A stretch of DNA of 46,850 nucleotides from an uncultured Pseudomonadota bacterium (GTDB taxonomy: Bacteria; Pseudomonadota; Alphaproteobacteria; Rs-D84). How positions within the stretch are numbered: the first letter of the stretch is position 1; every line of letters starts with the position of its first letter. The stretch covers positions 1 through 46,850 of the forward strand of contig CADAFS010000008.1 of assembly GCA_902787305.1 (NCBI GenBank), given 5' to 3'. The notes below the pieces were generated by a model that saw nothing but the letters and a program-made list of their open reading frames with translations, was not told the DNA's origin and did no database searches. This document shows positions 34,601 to 43,958 of this stretch, piece after piece. Made by a program: the position numbers and the translations under genes.

Positions 34601-36036
34601 AGACAGCAATAACACCGACACGTGCGGAAAATTTTAGTGAATGGTATCAAAATTTGATTGTCGCCGCTGATTTGGCGGAAAATGCGCCTGTGCGTGGGTG
34701 CATGACGATAAAGCCATATGGTTGGGCAATTTGGGAACTGATGCGCGATGAAATGGACAAACGTATCAAGGCATCTGGTGTGCAAAATGCTAATTTTCCG
34801 TTGCTGATACCAATTGAATTTTTTAATAAAGAGGCGGAACATGTCGCCGGCTTTGCTAAAGAAGCGGCGGTTGTCACGCACTATCGGCTAAAAATGATAG
34901 ATGGTAAATTACAACCGGACCCGGAATCCAAATTGACCGAACCGTATATAATTCGGCCAACATCGGAAACAATTATCGGCGAAGCAATGTCGCGTTGGGT
35001 TCAATCTTATCGTGATTTGCCTTTGAAATTGAATCAGTGGGTAAATGTTATGCGGTGGGAAATGCGGCCGCGCATGTTCCTGCGCACATCTGAATTTAAT
35101 TGGCAAGAAGGTCATAATGTGTTTGCAACACATGAAGATGCTAATGAAGACGCGCGCAAAATGCACAAAATGTATGGTGACTATATGCGTGATATTTTGG
35201 CAATCCCAAGTATTATGGGCGAAAAAACCCCCGAAGAAAGATTTGCCGGCGCCGATCACACATACACTGTTGAACAAATTATGCAAGATGGCAGGGCGCT
35301 TCAGGCCGGAACATCGCACGATTTGGGCCAACATTTTGCGAAATCTTTTGGTATTCAATACCTGGGGACCGATGGTAAATTGACATATGCGTGGACAACA
35401 TCTTGGGGAACCTCAACGCGTATGATGGGTAGTTTATTTATGACGCACAGTGATGACGACGGTCTTGTTTTGCCACCGGCGGTTGCCCCGTACCAGGTTG
35501 TAATTATCCCGATTACACGTGGTGATGAAAATATTTCCGCGATGAACGAATTTATAGCAAAGTTGGAACAAGAATTACGTGACCATAATATTCGTGTGCT
35601 TGTTGATAATTCGGATATGCGCAGTGCGGATAAAATGTGGAAATGGATTAAACGCGGCGTTCCTTTGCGGGTCGAAGTCGGCGCGCGTGAAATGGACGAC
35701 GGTGTGGTCACAATGACACGCCGTGATTTGGGGAAATCTTCACGCGAAACGGTCGCGATTAAAGATTTTACTGAAACGGTTTCACAACGTCTTGATTCCA
35801 TACAACACGATATGCTTGTCGCGGTCCAGGAACGCAATAAAAAAATGATTCACAATGTTGCGAACCTTGATGAATTGGATTCTGCGTTGGCATGTGGAAA
35901 AATCGGGTTCTTTCGCATAAAATACACCGAAACACAAAATGAAAGGTTCGACACATTGATGGAAAAATACAAAATTACGCGTCGATGTCTTGATGACAAA
36001 GATCCAAATTTTGTATTCGTTGCAAAGTCATATTAA
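34597..36036 (+). CDS. proS: Prolyl-tRNA synthetase, archaeal/eukaryotic type
   Basis: 479 residues. 'NFSEWYQNLIVAADLAE' and 'PVRGCMTIKPYGWAIWE' are the start of the archaeal-like (type 3) ProRS. 'LRTSEFNWQEGH' is class II motif 2 and 'TSHDLGQHF' lies in the active site. It lacks the editing (INS) domain of the classical bacterial enzyme, has the extra C-terminal zinc-fold-like domain, and ends in Tyr ('FVAKSY') as that branch does. Most alphaproteobacteria carry a bacterial-type enzyme, so this may be a transferred replacement (inference). It overlaps olsA by 4 nt, coupling it to ornithine-lipid genes. Confidence 0.93.
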   Translation: MKTAITPTRAENFSEWYQNLIVAADLAENAPVRGCMTIKPYGWAIWELMRDEMDKRIKASGVQNANFPLLIPIEFFNKEAEHVAGFAKEAAVVTHYRLKMIDGKLQPDPESKLTEPYIIRPTSETIIGEAMSRWVQSYRDLPLKLNQWVNVMRWEMRPRMFLRTSEFNWQEGHNVFATHEDANEDARKMHKMYGDYMRDILAIPSIMGEKTPEERFAGADHTYTVEQIMQDGRALQAGTSHDLGQHFAKSFGIQYLGTDGKLTYAWTTSWGTSTRMMGSLFMTHSDDDGLVLPPAVAPYQVVIIPITRGDENISAMNEFIAKLEQELRDHNIRVLVDNSDMRSADKMWKWIKRGVPLRVEVGAREMDDGVVTMTRRDLGKSSRETVAIKDFTETVSQRLDSIQHDMLVAVQERNKKMIHNVANLDELDSALACGKIGFFRIKYTETQNERFDTLMEKYKITRRCLDDKDPNFVFVAKSY

Positions 36037-36042
36037 AAACCA

Positions 36043-36066
36043 AAACGGGCGCGTTTGCGCCCGTTT
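36043..36066. terminator. Bidirectional terminator between proS and parC
   Basis: Perfect 10-bp stem AAACGGGCGC/GCGCCCGTTT with a GTTT loop. On the minus strand TTTTGGTTTTT follows, so it also serves parC. Confidence 0.85.
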
Positions 36067-36147
36067 CACTTACACTTACACCAAGACAGGGTAAAATCCT
36101 GGCGCAGTCGCGCCGTAGCCAAAGGCGGAGGCGGATAACACTAACCA
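36067..36147 (-). repeat. GTTAGTG-type repeat between parC and the terminator
   Basis: On the minus strand, right after parC, GTAGTGGTTAGTG is followed by GC-rich palindromic sequence ('GGCGCGACTGCGCC') and then GGTGTAAGTGTAAGTG. These are the end blocks of the dispersed repeat seen at 16616 and 45822. Confidence 0.5.
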
Positions 36148-38379
36148 CTACCGTCCAAACTTCCCGCTCCTTGGAAAACCGACGGGAATGGTGCGGCCCT
36201 GGGTTGCGCGTTTGCCAACCCATGGTTTCCAATCGTCAAGTTTCGTTGTTCCGCGTCCCGTTGTCCAACCGAACCCATCCGCCGCGTCAAAGAACATTAC
36301 ATCCAAAACATATGTCCGTTCGGCGTTGTATTTCTGTAAAATCACACCCTTGCCACGAACCATTTCCGGAATTTCGGATGCCGCAAAAATCAAAATCTTG
36401 TCATTTGACCCGGACATCGCAACCGTGTCGCTCGTGACCCGAACACAGAACGTCGCGGGATTTGCGTCTTCAACATTCATAACCTGTTTCCCGGTGCGTG
36501 TTTGCGCCAAACAGTTTTCGCCGGCAATGATAAACCCGTTTCCATGCCGCGACACCAACAGGTATTTTGCCGACGCATCCAAAACGAACGCGCTTACAAT
36601 CGCCTCTTCGGCGCCAATATCAACCATCATACGCACAGATTCACCAAACCCGCGCGCCGACGGCAAATCATTTGCGGCAATTGTGAACATGCGCCCCGAC
36701 GCACCAAACAGATTTATTTTATCGGTTGACATCGCATGGAAAGCAAATTGCAATTCATCGCCTTCTTTGAATTTCAAATCGAGTGCATTCAAATCCATAT
36801 GCCCCCGCGCCGCACGAATCCAACCCATCGTTGAAAGAATAATCGTCAGTGGTTCTTTTTCGATAAAATCTTCGGCATTTACGGTGATTTCTTCGGTTTG
36901 TGCCGCCCAAGTCGTGCGCCGCCGCCCAAGTGCGGTCTTTTTATCATATTGCTTTTTAATATCCGCAAACCACGCCTTTATTTGGTTGTTCTGAATTTCT
37001 TCACTTTCAAGCAGTGCAACCAACTGTTCCCGTTCCGCGCGCAGGTTTTTATCTTCGCGCCGAATTTCCATTTCTTCCAATTTACGCAGTGCGCGCAGGC
37101 GGGTATTCAAAATTGCCTCTACCTGAACATCGGTCAATTTAAATTCCGCCATAAGTACCGTTTTTGGGTCATCTTCGGTCCGGATTATTTCAATCACGCG
37201 GTCAAGGTTCAGATATACAATCAGCAATCCGCCCAAAATTTCAAGCCGTTTATCGATGTTCGCAAGTCGCCACCGTGACCGCCGACAAAGAACATTTTTC
37301 TGGTGCGTGATAAATTCATTCAACACATCGCGAATTCCCATCACGCGCGGCGCGCCATTGGAATCAATAACATTAAAATTCATATTAAACCGATATTCCA
37401 AATCGGTCAGGGCGAACAAATGCGCCATCATTTTGTCCGCGGGGACATTACGACTTTTGGGTGTGATGATAATGCGAACATCGGTCGTAGATTCATCAAC
37501 GATGTCATCAACCAAGGGCAATTTTTTCGCGTCAATCATTTCGCCGATTTGTTCGACCAACTTGGACTTTATAATTCCGTACGGGATTTCGGTAATTACA
37601 ACCTGATACCCGCCGCGGTCAAGTTCTTCTATCTCGTACCGTGCGCGAATACGGAATGTGCCTTTACCGGTTTCATAGTTTTTAACAATCGTGTCGAAAT
37701 CATCAATCAGAACGCCACCCGTCGGAAAATCTGGCCCAATCATTTTCTTGCATATCTGTGCGGTCGTGGATTCCGGTTTGTCGACCATCAATGTCAATGC
37801 GTCGCAAACCTCTGCCACGTTATGTGTCGGAATATTCGTTGCCATACCAACCGCAATACCCATTCCCCCGTTCGCAAGTAAATTCGGAAATGCCCCCGGC
37901 ATAACCACCGGTTCAACCGTCGTTCCATCAAAGTTCGGCATCATATCGACACTATCTTCGTCAATGCCGTCCATAATCAGCATTGCCGCTTCGGTCATTT
38001 TGGATTCGGTATAACGGTATGCCGCCTGGGGGTCGCCATCGATATTTCCAAAATTCCCCTGGCCGTCAATCAGCGGATATCGCACGGAAAAATCCTGAGC
38101 CAGCCGCACCATCGCATCATACACAGACGAATCGCCATGCGGGTGATAGTGCCCAAGCACATCGCCAACAACCGTCGCACATTTGCGAAACGCCGCCGCG
38201 GGCGATAACTTTTGCCGCAACATAGAATACAAAATACGGCGGTGCACGGGCTTTAACCCATCGCGCACATCGGGCAGGGCACGTGATACAATCGTACTAA
38301 CCGCGTACGACAAATACCGCGTGGACAGGGCGTCCGCCAATTGTTGTGAATCAATTCTTTCGACTATTTCTTTACTCAT
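36148..38379 (-). CDS. parC: DNA topoisomerase IV subunit A
   Basis: 743 residues. Cuts and passes DNA to separate daughter chromosomes. '[17 protein letters not shown]' and '[17 protein letters not shown]' (quinolone-resistance region) are present, and the catalytic Tyr is Tyr123 in 'AYRYTE'. The C-terminal pinwheel domain is short with degenerate blades, which favours ParC over GyrA; no GyrA-box is seen. Start at ATG 38379 ('MSKEIVERI'); the longer frame begins with an unlikely Phe-rich leader. No clear ribosome site. zapA and its partner lie just upstream in the same orientation. Confidence 0.93.
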   Translation of the reverse strand: MSKEIVERIDSQQLADALSTRYLSYAVSTIVSRALPDVRDGLKPVHRRILYSMLRQKLSPAAAFRKCATVVGDVLGHYHPHGDSSVYDAMVRLAQDFSVRYPLIDGQGNFGNIDGDPQAAYRYTESKMTEAAMLIMDGIDEDSVDMMPNFDGTTVEPVVMPGAFPNLLANGGMGIAVGMATNIPTHNVAEVCDALTLMVDKPESTTAQICKKMIGPDFPTGGVLIDDFDTIVKNYETGKGTFRIRARYEIEELDRGGYQVVITEIPYGIIKSKLVEQIGEMIDAKKLPLVDDIVDESTTDVRIIITPKSRNVPADKMMAHLFALTDLEYRFNMNFNVIDSNGAPRVMGIRDVLNEFITHQKNVLCRRSRWRLANIDKRLEILGGLLIVYLNLDRVIEIIRTEDDPKTVLMAEFKLTDVQVEAILNTRLRALRKLEEMEIRREDKNLRAEREQLVALLESEEIQNNQIKAWFADIKKQYDKKTALGRRRTTWAAQTEEITVNAEDFIEKEPLTIILSTMGWIRAARGHMDLNALDLKFKEGDELQFAFHAMSTDKINLFGASGRMFTIAANDLPSARGFGESVRMMVDIGAEEAIVSAFVLDASAKYLLVSRHGNGFIIAGENCLAQTRTGKQVMNVEDANPATFCVRVTSDTVAMSGSNDKILIFAASEIPEMVRGKGVILQKYNAERTYVLDVMFFDAADGFGWTTGRGTTKLDDWKPWVGKRATQGRTIPVGFPRSGKFGR

Positions 38380-38432
38380 AACGACATAAAACATAGAACA
38401 TTTGAAAAAAAATAACAACCAAAAAACGCGAA

Positions 38433-38711
38433 TTATTGGGCGATTTTATTTTTGATTTCGCGTATGCGTGCCAAAATTTCACGCAAATCGGCATCGGTCA
38501 CACTTGGTGTGGGTTTGTTGCGCAACTCATCGGCCAGCACAATACAAACGGTGGCCAATAGCGAACTTTCCGGCAACGGCCCGATTTTATCCAAAATTTG
38601 CCGCGCCCGCGCATCCACCATTTGCCCCAGTTCGACCAAACGCCCTTCTTGGCCATCTTCGCACCCCATGGGGTAATTTTTATTTACAATCGGGATTGAA
38701 ACGACACTCAT
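38433..38711 (-). CDS. zapA: Cell division protein ZapA
   Basis: 92 residues. The ZapA family N-terminus ('[14 protein letters not shown]') is followed by '[16 protein letters not shown]' and a C-terminal coiled coil. ZapA bundles FtsZ filaments. It overlaps the preceding small coiled-coil gene by 4 nt (ATGA), the usual arrangement in alphaproteobacteria. The parC gene follows after a short gap. Confidence 0.88.
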   Translation of the reverse strand: MSVVSIPIVNKNYPMGCEDGQEGRLVELGQMVDARARQILDKIGPLPESSLLATVCIVLADELRNKPTPSVTDADLREILARIREIKNKIAQ

Positions 38712-38917
38712 TTCAGCCCCCCAAGAATTTCAATAGATTGGTCAATAAGTTCGGTCGCCCGTGCATTTTTTGCACGCAAATTTCGCACTTGTTGCGTTAA
38801 AATTGCAACCTCCAAATCGGTTTGTTTACTTGCGTCAACCGCCGTCGCCCGCAGACGCGCGGTCGCGTCTTCAAGTTTTGATAGTTCCTGAAAAATTTGT
38901 TCCCTTATGTCCGACAT
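38708..38917 (-). CDS. Small coiled-coil protein (DUF4164-like), upstream of zapA
   Basis: 69 residues, one continuous coiled coil ('LSKLEDATARLRATAVDASK', 'LTQQVRNLRAKNARATELID'). A short coiled-coil gene directly before zapA is typical for alphaproteobacteria (DUF4164-type); a ZapB-like role in the divisome is plausible. There is no Shine-Dalgarno; a -10 box ends 6 nt before the ATG, so the mRNA may be leaderless. Confidence 0.75.
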   Translation of the reverse strand: MSDIREQIFQELSKLEDATARLRATAVDASKQTDLEVAILTQQVRNLRAKNARATELIDQSIEILGGLK

Positions 38918-38923
38918 ATTGTC

Positions 38924-38952
38924 ATTTTAAGACATTTTTTATATGCGTTCAA
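38924..38952 (-). promoter_or_regulatory. Putative promoter of zapA operon (leaderless)
   Basis: Minus-strand TTGAAC (38952-38947), 17-nt spacer, TAAAAT (38929-38924), then 6 nt to the ATG at 38917. Confidence 0.6.
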
Positions 38953-38962
38953 CCCTAAAATG

Positions 38963-38971
38963 TGATATAAT
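38963..38971 (+). promoter_or_regulatory. Putative extended -10 promoter of the 38999 gene
   Basis: TGATATAAT is a full extended -10 element, divergent from the zapA promoter. No good -35. Confidence 0.5.
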
Positions 38972-38998
38972 CGTCCTGACGATGATTTCAAAAATGCG

Positions 38999-39871
38999 AT
39001 GGTGATGCAAATGAAGAAAAAGATAATTTATATTTCAGGCGCGGATTCTTTTAATCCCAGCGAAGTGCGGACCGCGTTTGAAGAGGTTCGGTCTACGCTG
39101 GGGCTGGATGCGGATACGGTTTTGTTTGGGGTTCCGGTGGACGATTTAATTGCGGTGGAAACCGCGCCGGTTGTCGCCGATTCGGTTGTCACGCCCACAC
39201 CGGATGTGACCGAAGAACCGGTGGCAAAGCCTAAAAAAACGGCGAAAGCAAAGAAGGAAAAGCCGGTCGAAAAAACAACTGAAAAACCGGTTGTTGAAAA
39301 TCCTGTCGCCGAAAAGCCGGCCACCGCACCCGTTGTCCCGATTCTGTCGGTGTTGGGCGGTGGTGAAGAATCCGCGCCGGTTGCGGAAACCACGGGCCAA
39401 GAAGTGGTTGCCGAAACCGTCACCGTTGAAACAGACGAAATGCCGGAATTTGACGATATTGGCGATATTGATGAAATGTTGCAAGACGATGTGCCGGACG
39501 CGCCACATGAAAAAACGCTGGAAGAATTGTTGGAAACAATGACGCCACTGCGTGAAGATGTGCAGCCGGACGAAGAAGATGCCGGCGAAACCACGGAACC
39601 CGCCACAGGCGACGAATCTTTGGATGATGCCGATGCAACACTTGCAAGTTTGGCAACCGAATTCGTCGATGTCCAAGATAAAATGCCAACATTTAGAAAA
39701 AGTCCTGAACGTGGGAAAATCAGCAAGTTAAAAAGTATATTGCCATTTAAAAAGAAAAAAAGCGATGATACCGGAATAATGGGTGATTTGTTCGGTTGGG
39801 CGGGTGTCGCCGCAAATGACGAAGATTTTTCCATACCGGGATTCTTTACGAATGTCGCATCGAAAAAATAA
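38999..39871 (+). CDS. Unknown protein with Pro/Lys/Glu-rich middle
   Basis: 290 residues. A short structured N-terminus ('KKIIYISGADSF', 'TLGLDADTVLFGVPVDDLI') is followed by a Pro/Val/Lys/Glu-rich disordered region (about 55-130), an acidic segment ('DDIGDIDEMLQDDVPD') and a basic C-terminal patch ('KLKSILPFKKKKSDD'). No signal peptide. ATG 39011 is an alternative start, with GGTGA just upstream. It precedes two membrane-protein genes with 6- and 12-nt gaps, which suggests one operon. The layout of a disordered linker plus membrane-protein partners fits an envelope-complex component, but function is unknown. Confidence 0.72.
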   Translation: MVMQMKKKIIYISGADSFNPSEVRTAFEEVRSTLGLDADTVLFGVPVDDLIAVETAPVVADSVVTPTPDVTEEPVAKPKKTAKAKKEKPVEKTTEKPVVENPVAEKPATAPVVPILSVLGGGEESAPVAETTGQEVVAETVTVETDEMPEFDDIGDIDEMLQDDVPDAPHEKTLEELLETMTPLREDVQPDEEDAGETTEPATGDESLDDADATLASLATEFVDVQDKMPTFRKSPERGKISKLKSILPFKKKKSDDTGIMGDLFGWAGVAANDEDFSIPGFFTNVASKK

Positions 39872-39877
39872 AAGACA

Positions 39878-40915
39878 ATGAATGACATTGATACCATCAG
39901 AACAATGTTGGAAAACGTCGGTTTGCACGTGCGTGGTGTTGATGCCAACTTTTTTTATATCGAAGACCCGGCCTGTATATTGCGCGGGTTTGAAAATTTC
40001 CTTTATTATGCATGGATGGTTTTGGGATTGTTTACCGCGGGCCTGGTTATCGGTTGGGGCATATCCATGATACGCGGTGCCAAAAATGATATCAAAGAAA
40101 ATTTCAAAACATTGGTTTTAATTTTTGGAATCTTGACCGCGGTTTGGCCGATTTTAAATGTTATTTATGGTGGTGATATTTTGGCCATTGGGTGCAAGAC
40201 AACGCGGATTTCGGTTGATGGTGTAAATGAAATTTTGGCTACAAAAATTGCCGCGCGCGGGGACCATTCGATGCTTTACGAAGATATCGATATATACGAT
40301 TCCGGAAGTGGTATTTTGCCAAACTATGAAATGCCAGAAACGGAAGATTTTCCGGATTTATCTGATTTAATGAATTGGACACCGGACGGAAATATCACCG
40401 GTGGCGCAACCGGCCCGACAAGTGTTCCGGTAAGTATTCCACCAATATCAACCGGTGGTCGAACGGCGATTACCGCAATCAATATAAACGTGGGTGAAAT
40501 CGCATATACCGCACCGGACGGTTCAAAATATACACACCTCGGGGGCAGTTTAACATGGCGTGCGAATAATCCGGGTGCACTTCGGTATTCAGATTTTACA
40601 CGGCGTATGGGCGCCATAGGAAAAACGATAAACAATTTTGCGATTTTTCCAAACCCAGAGGTTGGTCGCCGGGCAAATGTTGCCTTATTAAAAACCGAAA
40701 AATATCGAAATAAAACACTTGCTGAAGCAATTCATATTTACGCACCATCATCGGACGGAAATAACCCGGCATCTTATGCGGCGCGCCTTGGGCGGGCGAT
40801 GGGTGTTCCGGTAAATATGTATTTGCGCGATATGTCCGATATCCAGTTGGAACGCATGGCCGAAGGCATTCGACGCATCGAAGGTTGGCGCGAAGGCAGC
40901 GTTCGAAACAATTAA
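39878..40915 (+). CDS. Membrane protein with phage-like lysozyme/P5-type domain
   Basis: 345 residues. Two membrane helices (about 41-63 and 77-97) follow a short N-terminal part. The linker (about 150-200) is Pro/Thr/Gly-rich. The C-terminal domain (about 226-320) has 'WRANNPGALRYSDF', 'INNFAIFPNPEVGRRA' and 'IHIYAPSSDGNNPASY'. These match the NNPG...FA-F...G.RA...YAP...N..Y pattern of phage structural protein P5-type domains linked to peptidoglycan cleavage. So it may be a membrane-anchored murein hydrolase opening the wall for a secretion or pilus machine (inference). Second gene of the 38999-41524 set. Confidence 0.7.
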   Translation: MNDIDTIRTMLENVGLHVRGVDANFFYIEDPACILRGFENFLYYAWMVLGLFTAGLVIGWGISMIRGAKNDIKENFKTLVLIFGILTAVWPILNVIYGGDILAIGCKTTRISVDGVNEILATKIAARGDHSMLYEDIDIYDSGSGILPNYEMPETEDFPDLSDLMNWTPDGNITGGATGPTSVPVSIPPISTGGRTAITAININVGEIAYTAPDGSKYTHLGGSLTWRANNPGALRYSDFTRRMGAIGKTINNFAIFPNPEVGRRANVALLKTEKYRNKTLAEAIHIYAPSSDGNNPASYAARLGRAMGVPVNMYLRDMSDIQLERMAEGIRRIEGWREGSVRNN

Positions 40916-40927
40916 AGAGGAAATAAA

Positions 40928-41524
40928 ATGGAAAAAAATAACGGTTGGATAAAAATTATAATAATTCTGGCGCTGATTGTGGTTGGTGTTTTTGTTTTTT
41001 ATAAATTTAATAAACCACATACCGAAACCAAATCAATAAGTGTAATGGCCGAACCAATTGTTGAAACCACGGGTGGGGCGGAATTTACTGACGGCCTGGC
41101 TAATCCGGTGTCCGTGCATAACTTTGAACCCGATGAATTCGGCGAAGGTGTTGTCGAAGTCGCGACATTTTCTTATGATATTGACGAAGACGGTCGCCTC
41201 GACCGAATTTCCCGTGCGCGTCGCGAAACCGGCACTGCACACTTTCAATATATATATCGGGTCGAATTAAACAACGGCGAAAAAATGGTGAATATAACAC
41301 CAAAAGATTTCTTTACCGTCGAAGGTGCGGAATGCGCACATCAAAAAATTCAGTTTTCGTTTAAACCAGACTTTTCAATAACAAAAATTTCGCGTCCCAT
41401 GGGCGAAGATTGGGATACACCAACACCATCAACAAAAACCGTATACACACTGTGGAATAATAATTTGCATGTCGCCACGACATCGGAATATAAAACCGTG
41501 TGCGATGTTGCAGAATTATTTTAA
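40928..41524 (+). CDS. Unknown single-pass membrane protein
   Basis: 198 residues. One N-terminal membrane helix (about 7-26) and a periplasmic domain of about 170 residues with mixed strands ('VEVATFSYDIDEDGRLDRIS', 'FQYIYRVELNNGE'). 'DIDEDGRLD' resembles a calcium-binding EF-hand-like loop. Good AAAGAGGAAA ribosome site. It is the third member of the 38999 set, 12 nt after the lysozyme-domain gene. Its 3' end overlaps the convergent radC by 9 nt. Confidence 0.7.
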   Translation: MEKNNGWIKIIIILALIVVGVFVFYKFNKPHTETKSISVMAEPIVETTGGAEFTDGLANPVSVHNFEPDEFGEGVVEVATFSYDIDEDGRLDRISRARRETGTAHFQYIYRVELNNGEKMVNITPKDFFTVEGAECAHQKIQFSFKPDFSITKISRPMGEDWDTPTPSTKTVYTLWNNNLHVATTSEYKTVCDVAELF

Positions 41525-42202
41525 CCAGTATTGTTCTTTCATCGAATATACAATTCCACCCGACACGACAAAGTGGTCATAAAGTTGTATGCGCACATTT
41601 AACAGGGCATTTTTTAATTGTTCTGTGATTTCGATATCTTCCTGTGAAAATCCCAAACCGGGAATAGGGTGGTTGTGAATAAGTGCAACAAATTTTGCAC
41701 CCATATTTAGTGCGTTTTTAACAATTTCATTATTATATAAAACCGTGCAATCGATTGTGCCCGTACTGTGCAGTTCGTCTTTTAACAAATGTAAATTTTC
41801 ATCCATATATAAAACATGCATTTCTTCGGTTGCGCGCCCACCAAGCATAAGACGCGCATAATTATTAAATTGTTCTTTGTTATGAAACACGGGCCTTTCC
41901 GCAATCGCGGATTTATAACCATCAACAAGGATTTTTTGCATCGCCTTGATAAAAATCGCGGTGTTATGCCCAAGTCCCGGAATCCGTTCCAAATCATCAA
42001 TCGATGCACACAGAATCGGAAATGTCCCACCAAATTTTTTATACAGCATTCGCGCAATAGGGCGAATATCTTTGCGCGGAATTGCATATCCCAAAATCAA
42101 TTCCATAATTTCATATTTCGCAAGTTCGCCATCCAGGAATTTTTGGCGCAACCTGTCGCGATGTCCGGCACGCAAAGATAATTCCAATGATTTGTCTTTC
42201 AT
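41516..42202 (-). CDS. radC: RadC-family JAMM protein
   Basis: 228 residues. An N-terminal helix-hairpin-helix region ('LERIPGLGHNTAIFIKAM') precedes the MPN/JAMM domain with 'HNHPIPGLGFSQEDIEIT', which holds the HxH...D zinc motif. RadC's role in DNA repair is unclear; related proteins may be metalloenzymes. Start at ATG 42202, which overlaps the map stop (ATGA); the longer frame from 42268 runs antiparallel within map sense sequence and is rejected. Last gene of lptE-holA-map-radC. Confidence 0.93.
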   Translation of the reverse strand: MKDKSLELSLRAGHRDRLRQKFLDGELAKYEIMELILGYAIPRKDIRPIARMLYKKFGGTFPILCASIDDLERIPGLGHNTAIFIKAMQKILVDGYKSAIAERPVFHNKEQFNNYARLMLGGRATEEMHVLYMDENLHLLKDELHSTGTIDCTVLYNNEIVKNALNMGAKFVALIHNHPIPGLGFSQEDIEITEQLKNALLNVRIQLYDHFVVSGGIVYSMKEQYWLK

Positions 42203-42966
42203 GCGTTTATCATTTTTTCCGTAAAGATTGTGACGCCGTCTTCGGTAATCCCCAGTGTGTGTTCCCATTGCGCCGAAAGTCCGCCATCAACCGTGCGCGC
42301 CGTCCAACCATCCGCATCAATTTTACATTCGGCGCGTCCCGTATTTATCATCGGTTCAATTGTGAAAACCAATCCCGGCACCATTTTTACACGGTCCCAC
42401 ATTTTATCATAGAAATGAAAAATTTGCGGATCGTCATGCATAACCTTGCCAATGCCATGCCCAACAAAATCGCGCGATATTGAAAATCCGTGCGGTTTAA
42501 CAACGGCCTCTATCGTTTTGCCGATTTCGGAAAGTGGCACACCCGGGGCGCATACCGCAATCGCGGCGTTCAATGCGTCTTGGCATGTTTGCACCAATTC
42601 GCGCGCCTTGTCGGATACCTTGCCAATCATAAACATACGTGACGCGTCGCCGTGAAACCCCTTGTATTCCGCGGTCAAATCAACATTTACAATATCGCCG
42701 TCCTTTAAGACAACATCGTCACTTGGGATACCATGCACAATAACATCATTCACCGAAGTGCAAATGCTTTTAGGGTACCCCTGGTATCCCAAATCGGACG
42801 ACCGCGCACCGTTTTCACGCAAAAATCCCGCAACCAAACGGTCAATTTCGCCGGTTGAAATTCCGGCTTTGACGTGCGGTGTAATATAATCGAAACAGCG
42901 CGCCACCAAGTCGCCGACAACGCGCAATCTTTTAAAATCTTTTGGTGCATACACAGATGATAACAT
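42199..42966 (-). CDS. map: Methionine aminopeptidase, type I
   Basis: 255 residues. Removes initiator Met from new proteins. All five metal ligands are visible: Asp96, Asp107 ('FHGDASRMF'), His170 ('VGHGIG'), Glu204 ('TIEPM') and Glu235 ('WEHTLGIT'). Strong GAAGGA ribosome site within the holA end, 2 nt between holA stop and the ATG. Adjacency to radC is a common alphaproteobacterial arrangement. Confidence 0.97.
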   Translation of the reverse strand: MLSSVYAPKDFKRLRVVGDLVARCFDYITPHVKAGISTGEIDRLVAGFLRENGARSSDLGYQGYPKSICTSVNDVIVHGIPSDDVVLKDGDIVNVDLTAEYKGFHGDASRMFMIGKVSDKARELVQTCQDALNAAIAVCAPGVPLSEIGKTIEAVVKPHGFSISRDFVGHGIGKVMHDDPQIFHFYDKMWDRVKMVPGLVFTIEPMINTGRAECKIDADGWTARTVDGGLSAQWEHTLGITEDGVTIFTEKMINA

Positions 42967-42968
42967 AA

Positions 42969-43958
42969 TCAGTTCCTTCGTTTAACAGACATTTTATAAG
43001 TTTTTAATACCAATTTTAACGCAAAATCGCGCAACAAAATTTCCGCCGGCATACCGGTTGTCCGCATTTGCATTTCAAGTTCATTTAGCCGCGTCAAAAC
43101 CGCGGTTATATCATCGCCCCGCCATATTTTTGTGGCAAGGTTAAATTTGTCCGCAACCTTCCAAAAAAGTCGTGGCAATTGCCCATCAATCACCGCGGTC
43201 AGTAACGATTTGAAATGCCGGTCCAACATACGCACCAACATATTCGGTTCCGCATTGTCATACAACAACCGGTCAAGCGCAAGCATAGTTTGCTGAATAT
43301 GTCCCGCCGTTAGCGAATATAAAAAATCATCGGTGTTTGCGGCGCCCGTGTCGGGCAGGCATTTTTCCACATCATCCAATTCGATTGTTTTTTTATCATC
43401 AACATAAATTGCAATTTTATTCAAAAATCCCCGCGTGATTCCACGGTCGCCCCCAAGGTGGCTTGTCATATAAACCATTGCGTCGGGCGAAATCTGTTTA
43501 ATCCCGGCATTGGTAAAAAGTTCATTTCGAATAAGGTTTTCAAGTGTTTTTGCATCGTCACTATAACACGCGATTGCGGCGATTTTGTCGCCACCTTCGA
43601 ATAAGGTGCGAAGTGATCCCCCCGAACGTAAATCGCCCGCCGTCACGATAACCATTGCGTCCAACGACGGGTGTTCAACCAAATCGCGGATTGTTTTTGC
43701 ATCGGAATCGCCGGCGTTTGAAATAATAACCATCTTGCGCCCACCAAACATAGACGGTGTGCATGCTTCGGCAAATAATGAATCTTGCTTGTCCCGCAAT
43801 TCATCGGAATCCAGTGCGAATATATTATCTTTTTCAATCGATAAAATATCCACCGATTTATCGCAAAGTTCGTCAACCAACCCCGCATCGGGTCCATAAA
43901 TCAATACACCGCGAACGGCGGTAATCCCTTTGGCAAAATCAGATTCCTTCCACTTCAT
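42969..43958 (-). CDS. holA: DNA polymerase III subunit delta
   Basis: 329 residues. The clamp-loader subunit that opens the beta clamp. The typical start 'VRGVLIYGPDAGLVDEL' and the AAA+-like region 'CTPSMFGGRKMVII' match HolA, as does the helical C-terminal collar domain ('VRMLDRHFKSLL'). It overlaps lptE by 4 nt (ATGA); lptE-holA is a conserved pair. Confidence 0.93.
   Translation of the reverse strand: MKWKESDFAKGITAVRGVLIYGPDAGLVDELCDKSVDILSIEKDNIFALDSDELRDKQDSLFAEACTPSMFGGRKMVIISNAGDSDAKTIRDLVEHPSLDAMVIVTAGDLRSGGSLRTLFEGGDKIAAIACYSDDAKTLENLIRNELFTNAGIKQISPDAMVYMTSHLGGDRGITRGFLNKIAIYVDDKKTIELDDVEKCLPDTGAANTDDFLYSLTAGHIQQTMLALDRLLYDNAEPNMLVRMLDRHFKSLLTAVIDGQLPRLFWKVADKFNLATKIWRGDDITAVLTRLNELEMQMRTTGMPAEILLRDFALKLVLKTYKMSVKRRN

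Noticed and set aside
38433-38460. 6S RNA downstream of zapA
   Set aside because: The gap between zapA and parC is far too short to hold it.
39028-39948. 306-codon minus-strand frame opposite the 38999 gene
   Set aside because: Ser/Thr/Val-rich product typical of an antisense shadow; the plus frame has a promoter, operon spacing and a sensible composition.
42203-42268. Upstream extension of radC to 42268
   Set aside because: It lies inside map in another frame; ATG 42202 overlaps the map stop in the common ATGA way.
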